Assembly: GCA_021531755.1 (NCBI GenBank)
Contig: JADYUK010000006.1
Span: 97,216-161,215 of the forward strand
Direction: 5' to 3'
Source: Hoylesella loescheii
GTDB lineage: Bacteria > Bacteroidota > Bacteroidia > Bacteroidales > Bacteroidaceae
DNA length: 64,000 nt
This document shows positions 1-8,741 of the stretch, in pieces; positions within the stretch are counted from its first letter, which is position 1, and every line of letters starts with the position of its first letter. Both the position numbers and the translations under genes were made by a program. The notes under the pieces are model-generated. The model was given only the letters and a program-made list of their open reading frames with translations, was not told the DNA's origin and searched no databases.

Positions 1-834
1 GTAATAAGCCCACAGCTCCACATTTGGCATGCCACCTTGCTCGCTGAATCCTTGGGAAACCTGCATCCACTTTACTGTTGTGAAACGTATCTCAAGAGGC
101 ATATTCTCAATTATGCTGCTGAGTTTGTCAATGCGACTGGCATAGAATTCTGATGGGTTGTACATGTTTAGTGTGTGTAGGAATTCTATTGCCGCGCTAG
201 CATAACGCACCACTTCTTCTTGATCTGCAGTTCCCTGTTTGCGCAGTTCGTTAAGTCGCTTGATTGATCCGAGTGCATAGTTTTCATAACTAATGCATGA
301 GTCACAGATACTAATTTCTGACTGAATGGTGTTGATCATGCTCACTGGTACATCTTTGGATTCTATAGCACTCAGATATGCCTGCTTTGCATTCTTATAG
401 TCACGAAGACCAAACAGACGGCTACCTTCTGCAACAAACGCCGTACATTCCGTGGCGTATTTTGTTATTTCTGGTACGTCAAGTGTCACACGATAGACAC
501 AAAGTTTCTTTATTGGAATGTTGAAGACAATTTCTCCAGGTGAAAAGTTCTCGTGCTGGAATTTTATCTTCTTGGTACCTTCTGGCACATACACCCAATA
601 TTCACCGGGATGATAATCCACATCACCCATCACCCATCCAGAGAACATAAGATTCTTGACCATCGGGATGGTAACCTTTATCAACGCACATGAATTATCG
701 TTGATATCACTGCGTGGATGAGTACGAGCAGTAAGGTCACTTGTTAACTCTTCAATGCTTTTTACAGATATCTGTTGTGCGGACAATGGCAAACAAGCAA
801 ATAGGACAAGACCCAATAACAAAACCTTTTTCAT
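1..834 (-). CDS. Secreted PEGA-like protein, 3' end cut by window edge
   Basis: Open for 278 codons from an ATG at 834 to the left edge with no stop, so the C-terminus is missing. Residues 1 to about 21 form a signal peptide (KKVLLLGLVLFACLPLSAQ). Next comes a segment with 'LTARTHPRSDINDN', 'CALIKV' and 'GEYWVYVPEGTKKIKF'. This pattern is common in Bacteroidales surface or periplasmic proteins and resembles a PEGA-like beta domain. The remainder (from about residue 130) looks helical, with 'AEGSRLFGLRDYKNA', possibly TPR-like. It is the last visible gene of the minus-strand operon headed by a lipoprotein and a tubulin-like protein, 24 bases after the previous gene. No enzymatic motif is seen and its function is unknown. 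Confidence 0.75.
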   Translation of the reverse strand, partial: MKKVLLLGLVLFACLPLSAQQISVKSIEELTSDLTARTHPRSDINDNSCALIKVTIPMVKNLMFSGWVMGDVDYHPGEYWVYVPEGTKKIKFQHENFSPGEIVFNIPIKKLCVYRVTLDVPEITKYATECTAFVAEGSRLFGLRDYKNAKQAYLSAIESKDVPVSMINTIQSEISICDSCISYENYALGSIKRLNELRKQGTADQEEVVRYASAAIEFLHTLNMYNPSEFYASRIDKLSSIIENMPLEIRFTTVKWMQVSQGFSEQGGMPNVELWAYY

Positions 835-858
835 ATCTTCGTGAAAGTTGATTCATCC

Positions 859-1809
859 TTAAATATCAAAATCACTCAAACTAAACACTTCATCCTTTGG
901 AAGCTTGCCTCCGTTGATTCTGTCTGGCTGCCAAGTGCGGACGTGAATCTGCGGAGCAGACTCGTTACTGAAGTCCCAGAGGAGAAAGACGTAGCCATCA
1001 TCGTGATAACGATCAGAGGTGTATCCCTGATGCAAGGTTACGCCATAGAAATCGGCATTGACAGGATGACGCATAACCTCTATCTCGTCAAAGGTTACCT
1101 TGATGTATTTGTTGGCAGCAAAGACACGACGGAGATTGCCAAGGTATTCCTGCTTCGTTTGTTTCTTGTATTGTATTTTGTCTGGCATTGGAATACCATC
1201 CTTTGACTGCTTTATGACCTTACCAGTGATGATAAGAGCATCGTCAGAGAATACCTGTGTAAGGAAATTGATGTCCTTCTGATTATACGAGGTGCGGAAA
1301 TGCTCCACATAGTCAAGAATAAGCTGGCGGCGACGAAGATCTGTAACGCTCTTGTTACTCTTGATGATGTTCATATAGAGGTTCATGCTCAGAGTGAGAT
1401 AAAAACTCTCCATATTGCCATTACGGTCAAAACTGAACACAGCCTCTTGGTACTCATCTTCATTGAAAGAAGAGTCGGTTGGACGCATCATGAGTGGGAT
1501 GTTGCGCACCTGATAGCCTGAACCAGTCTGTATGCAGTGCTCCATAATCTCCTCGTCAGTACACTCAAAAGGACTGTTCTCCCAAAGCATGGAGACCGAA
1601 GACTGGACATTGTTAGAGAGACCCATGCCGCCGAAGTTCAAGGCACGCTTTGACGATTGAGCATTATTAACCTCTGTAAGGAATGCAGACATGGTGCGTT
1701 CCATCTTTGCCTTGACCGTTGCGTTACCAATACCATCAATCTGCACAGTAACATCAGCCATGATGTTCTGTGCAACAAACATTAAAAGGAATATAAGATT
1801 TATTTTCAT
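859..1809 (-). CDS. Secreted protein with possible NTF2-like C-terminal domain
   Basis: 316 residues with an N-terminal signal peptide (INLIFLLMFVAQNIMA, about residues 3-18). I do not recognise the N-terminal half. Around residues 165-290 the pattern 'LILDYVEHFRTSYNQKDINFL..VFSDDALIITG' followed by a beta-rich stretch with 'GYVFLLWDFS' and 'HVRTWQPDR' resembles the cone-shaped NTF2/SnoaL-like fold. That is a fold impression only. The protein would be periplasmic or surface-exposed. It lies 12 bases after the upstream gene and 24 bases before the PEGA-like gene, clearly within one operon with the tubulin-like protein. Specific function unknown. Confidence 0.7.
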   Translation of the reverse strand: MKINLIFLLMFVAQNIMADVTVQIDGIGNATVKAKMERTMSAFLTEVNNAQSSKRALNFGGMGLSNNVQSSVSMLWENSPFECTDEEIMEHCIQTGSGYQVRNIPLMMRPTDSSFNEDEYQEAVFSFDRNGNMESFYLTLSMNLYMNIIKSNKSVTDLRRRQLILDYVEHFRTSYNQKDINFLTQVFSDDALIITGKVIKQSKDGIPMPDKIQYKKQTKQEYLGNLRRVFAANKYIKVTFDEIEVMRHPVNADFYGVTLHQGYTSDRYHDDGYVFLLWDFSNESAPQIHVRTWQPDRINGGKLPKDEVFSLSDFDI

Positions 1810-1821
1810 GATTCTAAATCT

Positions 1822-2562
1822 TTAATACTTAAACCATATACCGCCACAACCTTTGTAGTCGTTTATGTCTGCTTCACGTCCTGTGCTGACATCAGTGAAC
1901 TTGGACTGACGGGACAACAGATGTGCCACTACATTGCCTTGTGGATTGAAGACGAACATATAGAAGTCGCCACTTACTGGATTCTTCTTGTATTTGCCGT
2001 ATGACGTAATGCCCTCACTTCCTTTTATGAACGGCTGTATATCCGAGAAATCTGTGATGGCAAGAAACCTTTTCTCTTTAGCACTTGGCTCATATTCGGC
2101 TTTTGCCAATTCGCTTGGTTGCTCCACCACAATAGGATTTCCCGCCTTGGGTTCTTCCGGTTGTGGCTGTTCCGTAGCAGTTGTCTGCTGAACCGGAACA
2201 ACAATCATATCCTTTGCATCAGCAAAAGTCACTATCTCAGACTTCTTCACATAGAGGAATGCGCGATACAAGTTTCCGCGGCGAGTCTTTATCTGGAGCG
2301 TACTCTGCCCTGCCTTTGCAATGCAGCCTTGGATATTCTCGTTAGGGTATGATTGCCTGACCCAGTCCTCAATGGTTGTCTCCATGAGAGCACGGGCATT
2401 GCTGTAAGCATCGTCCCATGTAGCTGTCGTTGCCTCTGCGTAGAGGTATGTTGCATCTTTTTTGATTGCATTAATCTGCTTCACGGCAGATGCTGCATCA
2501 CTCTGCGCAAACAAAGGGAATGCAACGGCAGACAGTAATAAAGAGAATAATAGTCGTTTCAT
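1822..2562 (-). CDS. Secreted protein, LPP20-like region, function unknown
   Basis: 246 residues with a clear signal peptide (KRLLFSLLLSAVAFPLFAQ, cut near residue 20). The segment 'YLYAEATTATWDDAYSNARALMETTIEDWV' (about residues 39-70) resembles the LPP20/FlgP-type pattern of an alternating strand followed by a helix rich in Ala. The C-terminal part 'SYGKYKKNPVSGDFYMFVFNPQGNVVAHL' looks like a small beta domain. A Pro/Glu/Gln-rich linker lies near residues 125-150. Its ATG overlaps the stop of the upstream gene by one base (TGATG), which suggests translational coupling. It belongs to the tubulin-like operon, and no catalytic motif is visible. Confidence 0.72.
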   Translation of the reverse strand: MKRLLFSLLLSAVAFPLFAQSDAASAVKQINAIKKDATYLYAEATTATWDDAYSNARALMETTIEDWVRQSYPNENIQGCIAKAGQSTLQIKTRRGNLYRAFLYVKKSEIVTFADAKDMIVVPVQQTTATEQPQPEEPKAGNPIVVEQPSELAKAEYEPSAKEKRFLAITDFSDIQPFIKGSEGITSYGKYKKNPVSGDFYMFVFNPQGNVVAHLLSRQSKFTDVSTGREADINDYKGCGGIWFKY

Positions 2563-3671
2563 CAGTATCTTATCTTCTTTTTCTTTGTAGTATATTGCTG
2601 ATAGAGGTTCTTCACATTGTGGGTAGGGATGAAAGCATTCAATTTAGCTTTCAGCAAGACCGTCGGCTTTTGCAGGAATCCTTTCGGTACAATGACAGAA
2701 AGAAGGTGGTTATATCCCATGTCCGTTGACTCAGCTACAATCAGCACTTTATATCCGTCATCGTATTCTTCCTCTATAGCAGTGTAGATAGTCAGTTCTG
2801 CCTCGTGACAATACTGCAGCCATTGCTGAAGGCTGATTGTGTACTCTCGCGACTTGAAACCATAGAGACTCTGATTCACAGCAATCGGATTAGCACACGA
2901 TGTCATGACATGGAAGATATTCGTTGCACTCAGGTCTTGATGCAGGGTGTCAAGTACGAGGGAGTAAGTGCCATCAGCATGCTTGTAATAGTAAGAGCAT
3001 GTGTTGACGCTCTCCAATTCATAATGCTTTGAAGGTGCAGAGCGATAGAGAGAGTCTGTAATTTGCTCCATCTGGGGTAATACAGACTCCTCGAATGCCG
3101 GTGCACCTTTAATCATATCATACATTTTCTGCTCTATCTCTACCTGTGGCATGCCGAGTAGGAGCTCGAACTGTATGGGGAAGGCAACAGACAAGAATGA
3201 CTGTCCGTCATTGGACCATGTCACCTCGTAGTATTTGTTCTCCACTCTCTCTATAGAGACTGCCGAAGACTCATTGATCTTCTTTATGTCTGCAATGGTG
3301 CCTTGCGTAAATATCACCTTGTCATCCTTCAGTTTCTGCTGCAACGGCGTAGGCTGCTTCCAACAATAAAGTTCTAACATATATCGCTCAAGGAAGTTAT
3401 ACACGTCAGAAGCATACTGCTGTTTCATCTCGGGTGCGAAGAGCTGGAAGCCAAGGTGCGTTACCGAATGACGGTTGTCATACTCCACAGTCAACGGCAT
3501 TCCTAATGCCGTACCAGCATCGTATGAGCCTGCACTCAACGTGTCACTTGGCACGAAAGAGATACTCTTAGCGAGCGACTGCAGCAGTTTCGTCTGAAAC
3601 GCACCTTGTTGGGCTCTCGTGGGAGAGAGACCAACAAGGATTAGTGCTATGATAACAAGATGCCTGTTCAT
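2562..3671 (-). CDS. Secreted protein of the tubulin-like operon, function unknown
   Basis: 369 residues with a signal peptide (LVIIALILVGLSPTRAQ, about residues 5-21). The rest has no family I recognise. It is mixed alpha/beta and contains 'NDGQSFLSVAFPIQFELLLGMPQVEIE' near residue 165 and a basic C-terminus (TTKKKKIRY). The gene starts 26 bases after the zinc-ribbon/MORN gene stops, and its stop codon overlaps the next ATG by one base. The chain of extracytoplasmic proteins downstream of a cytoplasmic tubulin-like protein suggests an envelope-spanning system, but this is inferred from gene order alone. Confidence 0.7.
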   Translation of the reverse strand: MNRHLVIIALILVGLSPTRAQQGAFQTKLLQSLAKSISFVPSDTLSAGSYDAGTALGMPLTVEYDNRHSVTHLGFQLFAPEMKQQYASDVYNFLERYMLELYCWKQPTPLQQKLKDDKVIFTQGTIADIKKINESSAVSIERVENKYYEVTWSNDGQSFLSVAFPIQFELLLGMPQVEIEQKMYDMIKGAPAFEESVLPQMEQITDSLYRSAPSKHYELESVNTCSYYYKHADGTYSLVLDTLHQDLSATNIFHVMTSCANPIAVNQSLYGFKSREYTISLQQWLQYCHEAELTIYTAIEEEYDDGYKVLIVAESTDMGYNHLLSVIVPKGFLQKPTVLLKAKLNAFIPTHNVKNLYQQYTTKKKKIRY

Positions 3672-3697
3672 ATACCTTATAATATATGCGCGTAAGT

Positions 3698-4381
3698 TTA
3701 CATTCCGATTATGATGCTGCCCTTGACATTATTGTCAGAACCGTACCAACGACCTTGTACGAGTTTGCCGCTTACCCACTCGCCAATGACATAGTCACCG
3801 GCATCAGCCACACGTCCCTTAGGGTCACGTGAGTCGATGACATGTGATGATGTAAAGCGCATTGTGCCCTGTCCGTTAGGTTTGCCACCGCTGACAGCTC
3901 CGGTGAACTTGGCGTAACCGAGATTTACGCTACCTTTGGCAGAGCCACTCGCCTTGCTCGTCTTAGTTGTGGTTGTAGTTGTCTTTGTGGCCTTAGGTGT
4001 CTCGACCTTCTCTACAGTCTTCTCTATCGTGACGGTGTCAATCTGCTTGATAGTGTCAGTCTTGACGATGGTCACGGTGTCGGTCTTTGCGACAGCAGAA
4101 CTATCAACCTTGGTAGAGTCAACTGCTGCCACCTCCGGCTCATTGCTGCCGCCGGTAAAGGCAAAGACGCAGCCGATGATGATGGCGAGGACAATTACAG
4201 CGACACCGATAAGAATCGGAGTCTTACTTTTGCCTTTCTCTGGTACTTTGTCTTCTACATACGGCTGAAGCTCTTCGCCGCATTCCAGACAGACGAAGTC
4301 AGCATCATCGTCTGTAATAATCTGTACTTTGTTGGCTTTTGAACATACGCCAACATTCTTGCAAATTCCTTTTCTTTCCAT
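3698..4381 (-). CDS. Zinc-ribbon, single-membrane-span protein with MORN-like C-terminus
   Basis: 227 residues in three parts. Residues 1-40 carry four cysteines (C7, C13, and C31-L-E-C34), a likely zinc ribbon in the cytoplasm. Residues about 55-77 form one membrane segment (PILIGVAVIVLAIIIGCVFAF). Residues about 80-150 are a Thr/Val/Lys-rich low-complexity linker (repeats of TVTIVKTDTIK type). The C-terminus has a MORN-like motif (GYAKFTGAVSGGKPNGQGTM) and a basic strand-rich tail. The order suggests a cytoplasmic zinc ribbon linked through the membrane to an external domain. It starts 12 bases after the tubulin-like gene and may couple that protein to the envelope; this role is inferred. 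Confidence 0.78.
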   Translation of the reverse strand: MERKGICKNVGVCSKANKVQIITDDDADFVCLECGEELQPYVEDKVPEKGKSKTPILIGVAVIVLAIIIGCVFAFTGGSNEPEVAAVDSTKVDSSAVAKTDTVTIVKTDTIKQIDTVTIEKTVEKVETPKATKTTTTTTKTSKASGSAKGSVNLGYAKFTGAVSGGKPNGQGTMRFTSSHVIDSRDPKGRVADAGDYVIGEWVSGKLVQGRWYGSDNNVKGSIIIGM

Positions 4382-4393
4382 TGTTTCAAAAGT

Positions 4394-7300
4394 TTAAATT
4401 GTTGGTGGCATCGGTGGCATGCCTGATGGTGTTGGTGGTACTGGTGGCATCTGAGGAGCAACTGGCGCAAAGAGTCCCTGCAACTCAGGAACTTGTCCGG
4501 CAGGAGTCCATGCATCCATGCCTTGCTGCCAAACCAAAGTCTGGGCTGTCATTTGTCCTGTAGGAACAAACCCTTTTAGCGTCTGATAGTCGTATGGCCC
4601 ATACTGCTGACCACCGATGAAGAGATACATCGAAACCAGAGGTGGCGGTGGAGCGACTATTGTCTGAGTTCCTTGCATTGATCGTATATCTGGCACTGCA
4701 CTTGCGGTCTGCCTTATTGGTGCGCCAGATGCTGATGGAGCATTCATTTTTTGCTTAAGTTCGTTAATATGAGCAATCTCCTTATCCGTAGGCTTGTAAA
4801 GAGCAGGAAGCATGTTCAACTTAATGCAGTCCTCCACATTCATAGGTTCAATGCCGTCATAGTCCTCCAACTGTGTCTCAAAACGTGCGACCTTTCCTTG
4901 TGCAGAGTTCATGAGTTTGTCATAGTCCTCCTTCAGCGAGTAAACATTCTGTAGATACCTTGGAGTAAGGTTAGTCTCCAATGTGATTACAACAATCTCG
5001 TTAGACTTGCCGCCGCGAGATACCTTGATATTGCCCTCAGATGTGAAACTCTTGATAAGAGCCTCTATCTTCTGAAGGAACTCCGGGTTAGCATCAAAGT
5101 CAGGCAGAATGACAAACATGCTTGACTTGACCTTAGGACCATTGTTGACCTCTATATCTCTATGCTTATTCGTTATTGCAGCATGACGAACAAGGCGGTT
5201 CAGTTTCTCCTTGAGTCCTTCATCATTACCACTGTATTCATCATGCAGTTTCTGAATGATGTTTACGCCTATAAGTTTCTCGTAGCCTGGGATATAGTCA
5301 CGTCCCACCTCATTCGCAAAGAAGTTGGTGGCTTCCTCTTCGCCAATCTGCTCGAAGGTGCTTATAAGCGTTCCGGCACGGAGCTTATCAGCGACCTCAC
5401 GGAAATTAGGACGGTCAGGGTTAAGGAGAGCCTTAATGCCTGCCATTATCTGACGGATGCGGTCTTGGTTATCTGTGTCATTTGCGATTGCACCCTTTAT
5501 GACTGCTTGTACCTTGTTAGCATCATAATTCTTGATGACAACGCCCTTCAGACTTTGCTTTTCTTCTGATTCCGGCACGCAACGTGAGGCAATAGAGCCG
5601 AACAGCATCTCCTGGGCAGTCTGCATCTGGGTGATGGTCTTGTCGATGTCACCCTTTGTTACCTGAACGGCATTCATGAGATCATCAATCAAGATGCGTG
5701 CGAACTGATAACTCTCCTTCCATGTCATCAGAACATATTTCTCCTTGACAGCCTTGGTGAATTTAGATGACAGTTCGTCCTTGCTGTTGTTCAGACCGAT
5801 GTTAGAGAACAATTTGCGTCCGGTACTCATGGTACACCAGTCCTCATTGATGCGTTTCATCACAGCATCACGACGCTTTATCTCATCATCAGCTGTTGCG
5901 CTGAGTTTAATGAGTCCTATCTTTTCTTCCTCAAAGTATTTGGACAGAGTCTGCACAATCATAGAGAGTTGGTTGAGAGATTTCTCACCATTCATCCAGA
6001 GTTGGAAGAGGTCTGCATTTATCTTTTCGGTAATCTTGGCTACAATAGCCTCACGACCGAATTTCATCTTTTTCTCATAGAATGTCACAACGCCATTCTG
6101 CCCTGCTTCTGCGATAGGACGGAAATCCTTGTCAAAGAATCTCTTTGTCTTGTTGCGAATAGCTACGAGTTTGTCGTTATGTCCTATCTCATCGGTTGCG
6201 AGTATCTCGCGGCAGAATGTTTCAACCTTTCCATATTCATCTGCAATAGGAAGCCAACCCTCCTTTTTGTGGTCAGGCAGGATTGGAACAGAAAGGCAAA
6301 GATGCTCGCGGCTGATGCACCACTTCTGTTTCTGCTCGCGTGAGGTTACGAAAGCGTAGTCGTCATTGACAGGTGCTTCGGCGACATATCCGCTTTCGCG
6401 TGAGAGGTTGTTGTAAAGCATCTTCATGGCAGCCTGATAGGCAAAGCTATATCCACAGAATTCCTTAATCTCTTGTTCTGGAATTGCCAGACGCTTGATG
6501 CCAAAGCCATTGAACTTATAGCAGTGAGGAGAGTCATAGTCAGAATAGTTAGGATTCTCACCCTTCTCTACATTATTGAAGAAGTGTGCAGCACTTTCCG
6601 TTGCTCCTTCACCCAACTTTCTGTCACTTAATGCCACACCAACGGTCTTCTGGTAAATGAGTTCTGCAATAGTAGAAGGTATGACTTTGTTTACATCAAA
6701 GCGGACATCGACACGATTCGTGTCTGTCACCAAATAGGCTGAGTAGAAAGGAAGGTCGAGATTCAGTCTCTCCACATCATAGTCTCTTTCACTGAGATTC
6801 CAAGGCTTGAATGCGCCCATATCCAGCGCATTAAGTTCCGTCAGGGCTACGTAACCATTGGATTTGTAGTTGTTCGTTGAAGCCCATTCCGGATTTGGAT
6901 GCTCTTCGGGAAGCAACAGGTAGAGAACAATCTTGTTGTTCGCTTGATCAGGAAACTGCTTACGGAGCTGAGCGATAACATCAATGATACTCCCGGAACC
7001 TGTACCGCCGGCAAGGCCTGCTACTACGTGGTATGTGATTTTTCTGCCGTCGGGATTGTAACTCAAGTTACGTGCCTTTACGCCGACAATCTTATTGAAC
7101 TCAGGAGAACCATTAGCAAAAAGCAGACGCCCGAGGCGACGTTTCTGACCTGCAGCGCCTTCGCCAATCTTTGGGTCGTTGATAATATTCTTCCAGTCTT
7201 CGCTGTTGCCAAGCCAGGGGGCAAGATACATGAAGCGACTCTTATTGTCAACATAGTCACGAAGGTTAGCAGCAGGGATTCTGACAACAGAGTCCTCGCT

Positions 7301-7504
7301 CAAACTTATAGACTTGCCCATGACACTCCACTGTGCAGGATCTTTCATTTTAAGGTCCTGCTCGCTGGAATCGACATAGAGATAATCTATCCACATGTCT
7401 TTCGGTTTGACGTCTCCATTGAAACGCTCGAACATAAGTTTTCTCAATGCGGCCAGAACTCGGCCTCCTGTTCCTCCAAGTCCGATTATTAAGTGATTAT
7501 CCAT
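4394..7504 (-). CDS. Large tubulin/FtsZ-superfamily protein (Tubulin_2 type) with C-terminal GYF_2 domain
   Basis: 1036 residues. The N-terminus has the nucleotide-binding start 'IIGLGGTGGRV' (residues 6-16) and 'YLYVDSSEQD' (41-50). The tubulin signature is 'AGGTGSGS' at 165-172, equivalent to the GGGTGSG loop that binds GTP phosphates. This matches the large bacterial tubulin-like family (Pfam Tubulin_2). About 700 residues of mostly helical sequence follow. A GYF_2 domain sits at about 959-1010 (FIGGQQYGPYDYQTLKG, 'LVWQQGMDAWTP'), and the last 25 residues are proline/methionine-rich. It lacks a signal peptide and should be cytoplasmic. It sits in the middle of an eight-gene operon, 22 bases after a small membrane protein. 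A GTP-driven scaffold or membrane-remodelling role is proposed for this superfamily; the role here is inferred. Confidence 0.85.
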   Translation of the reverse strand: MDNHLIIGLGGTGGRVLAALRKLMFERFNGDVKPKDMWIDYLYVDSSEQDLKMKDPAQWSVMGKSISLSEDSVVRIPAANLRDYVDNKSRFMYLAPWLGNSEDWKNIINDPKIGEGAAGQKRRLGRLLFANGSPEFNKIVGVKARNLSYNPDGRKITYHVVAGLAGGTGSGSIIDVIAQLRKQFPDQANNKIVLYLLLPEEHPNPEWASTNNYKSNGYVALTELNALDMGAFKPWNLSERDYDVERLNLDLPFYSAYLVTDTNRVDVRFDVNKVIPSTIAELIYQKTVGVALSDRKLGEGATESAAHFFNNVEKGENPNYSDYDSPHCYKFNGFGIKRLAIPEQEIKEFCGYSFAYQAAMKMLYNNLSRESGYVAEAPVNDDYAFVTSREQKQKWCISREHLCLSVPILPDHKKEGWLPIADEYGKVETFCREILATDEIGHNDKLVAIRNKTKRFFDKDFRPIAEAGQNGVVTFYEKKMKFGREAIVAKITEKINADLFQLWMNGEKSLNQLSMIVQTLSKYFEEEKIGLIKLSATADDEIKRRDAVMKRINEDWCTMSTGRKLFSNIGLNNSKDELSSKFTKAVKEKYVLMTWKESYQFARILIDDLMNAVQVTKGDIDKTITQMQTAQEMLFGSIASRCVPESEEKQSLKGVVIKNYDANKVQAVIKGAIANDTDNQDRIRQIMAGIKALLNPDRPNFREVADKLRAGTLISTFEQIGEEEATNFFANEVGRDYIPGYEKLIGVNIIQKLHDEYSGNDEGLKEKLNRLVRHAAITNKHRDIEVNNGPKVKSSMFVILPDFDANPEFLQKIEALIKSFTSEGNIKVSRGGKSNEIVVITLETNLTPRYLQNVYSLKEDYDKLMNSAQGKVARFETQLEDYDGIEPMNVEDCIKLNMLPALYKPTDKEIAHINELKQKMNAPSASGAPIRQTASAVPDIRSMQGTQTIVAPPPPLVSMYLFIGGQQYGPYDYQTLKGFVPTGQMTAQTLVWQQGMDAWTPAGQVPELQGLFAPVAPQMPPVPPTPSGMPPMPPTI

Positions 7505-7526
7505 ACTTTTATATAGCTTTTAGTTA

Positions 7527-7973
7527 TTATATTCCCCAGTCATTAGATGATGAAGACAAATTGCTGTCATAATCATCAAAGGATGCATGATATTTCTTTC
7601 TAACTGGTGTCATTGTGAACCACATAGACACTCCTGCAAGCGCTATAAATAATGCCGACCACATTACCCTACGGAAAACAAACCATCCGACATCCTTTGT
7701 CGTGTAGCCTATTATGTTTGCTGCTGTCTGCGAGAACATTCCGACAATACTCTTCACGTCACTGACGGCATCGTCTAAACAACACGCACACACCAGCCGA
7801 CTCATCTGAAACGTAAGAAGGGCAGCAAGTACAATGGCTATGATATATGATAACGGATTCAATTTCTTGTTGCAGTTTGCTGATGCAACAAGAATCAGGA
7901 GTAGTGCTGTGATAACGATAGCAATGAGCACTCCGTATTCGATATATGCCATGGTGTTAATATAGTTTCCCAT
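7527..7973 (-). CDS. Small membrane protein with three predicted spans
   Basis: 148 residues. Hydrophobic segments lie at about 11-31 (VLIAIVITALLLILVASA), 40-60 (LSYIIAIVLAALLTFQMSRLV) and 100-120 (VMWSALFIALAGVSMWF). A Cys pair (CACC) follows span 2, and the tail is polar and Ser/Asp-rich. No family is recognised. It lies between the lipoprotein gene (2 bases upstream) and the tubulin-like gene (22 bases downstream), so it could be the membrane anchor for the tubulin-like protein; that is inference from position. Confidence 0.72.
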   Translation of the reverse strand: MGNYINTMAYIEYGVLIAIVITALLLILVASANCNKKLNPLSYIIAIVLAALLTFQMSRLVCACCLDDAVSDVKSIVGMFSQTAANIIGYTTKDVGWFVFRRVMWSALFIALAGVSMWFTMTPVRKKYHASFDDYDSNLSSSSNDWGI

Positions 7974-7975
7974 AG

Positions 7976-8356
7976 TTATTTGTTTGATTTTGATTCTGGT
8001 ATTGCAGTTTCAAAGAAACCATCGACAAATCCGGATGCTTCATTCAGGGCGTCTCTGATGACCTGATGTAGTACCTGGGCAGCCTCGTTAGTGGCATAGC
8101 CAGCTATTTCGCCACGTATCTTTCCGATGTGACGAAGTTCTTCTGGCGTCAATTCTGCATCATTGAGTCTCTCGTTGATATCTTGGTATTTCTCTGCGAC
8201 CTCCTCCCACTTTTCGGCATCATATTCGGTACAGTGATACCGCATGTCGGTACTGAGTTCCTCCAGGTCACAAATAGCTTTCTTCTTGGAATCGCAAGAA
8301 GAAAGAATAGGCAGCACTAATGCTGCGGAAAAGATTAGTATAAGAAATTTCTTCAT
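7976..8356 (-). CDS. Small helical lipoprotein, first gene of the tubulin-like operon
   Basis: 126 residues from the ATG at 8356. I chose this start because it begins a classical lipoprotein signal (KKFLILIFSAALVLPILSSC) with the lipobox Cys at residue 20. The same frame stays open upstream to 8578, but that extension is not typical of protein sequence. The mature part is acidic and helical (residues 22-100, 'EELSTDMRYHCTEYDAEKWEEVAEKYQDI') and ends in a Ser/Lys tail. It would be anchored in a membrane facing the periplasm or surface. Family not recognised. It opens the operon, 2 bases before the membrane protein. Confidence 0.7.
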   Translation of the reverse strand: MKKFLILIFSAALVLPILSSCDSKKKAICDLEELSTDMRYHCTEYDAEKWEEVAEKYQDINERLNDAELTPEELRHIGKIRGEIAGYATNEAAQVLHQVIRDALNEASGFVDGFFETAIPESKSNK

Positions 8357-8733
8357 ATACCGCCATGTCATCCTTGCCAACTCCCAAGCAAGTATATTTT
8401 TTATCATTAGTATATGAAAAAAGCGTGGAGTCAGTCCTGTCACTCGTTCCATGTATCTGGGCTCTCGCATTGCCCTATTTGTCGAAACGAGCAACGCTGA
8501 AAGCCCTACGCCGATGTATCTTGAGCCATCATGACATGGGGCATTTCTGCCAAAAGCCAATGAGGGCATATAATACACCTCGAAGGACGTCCCCGTTGCT
8601 TTGTTTTTGACAGACAGTTGAACTTGCGAGATTCTGATACGTCAAAACAAAGCGTACAGTTACGCCTTTTATGTATGTACATCTACCCATTCCTTCAGCC
8701 CATGTGGGGCTTTCAGCAAGGGAAAAGATATTG
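8357..8733 (-). other. Long leader upstream of the tubulin-like operon, with hairpin
   Basis: About 375 bases between the probable -7 element (8734-8741) and the lipoprotein start. It holds an inverted repeat with arms 8598-8611 and 8641-8653 (gctttgtttttgac / gtcaaaacaaagc, one bulge) and a 29-base loop. The frame open from 8578 reads into the lipoprotein gene but has Arg/Cys-rich, non-protein-like content. It could be a structured leader RNA or a dispersed repeat that happens to be open. No known riboswitch was recognised. Confidence 0.35.
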
Positions 8734-8741
8734 CAAAGTTA
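8734..8741 (-). promoter_or_regulatory. Possible -7 element of the tubulin-like operon
   Basis: On the minus strand the sequence reads TAACTTTG, an exact match to the Bacteroidetes TAnnTTTG element. No convincing TTTG at the usual distance is seen (the nearest is only 12 bases away), so this is a partial match. Transcription would begin near 8727. Confidence 0.35.

Noticed and set aside
841..1206. Plus-strand open frame of 121 codons opposite the NTF2-like gene
   Set aside because: It is antisense to a signal-peptide-bearing gene in a clear operon and shows no family features.
8357..8578. N-terminal extension of the lipoprotein gene
   Set aside because: It would bury the lipoprotein signal 74 residues in, and its composition is not protein-like.
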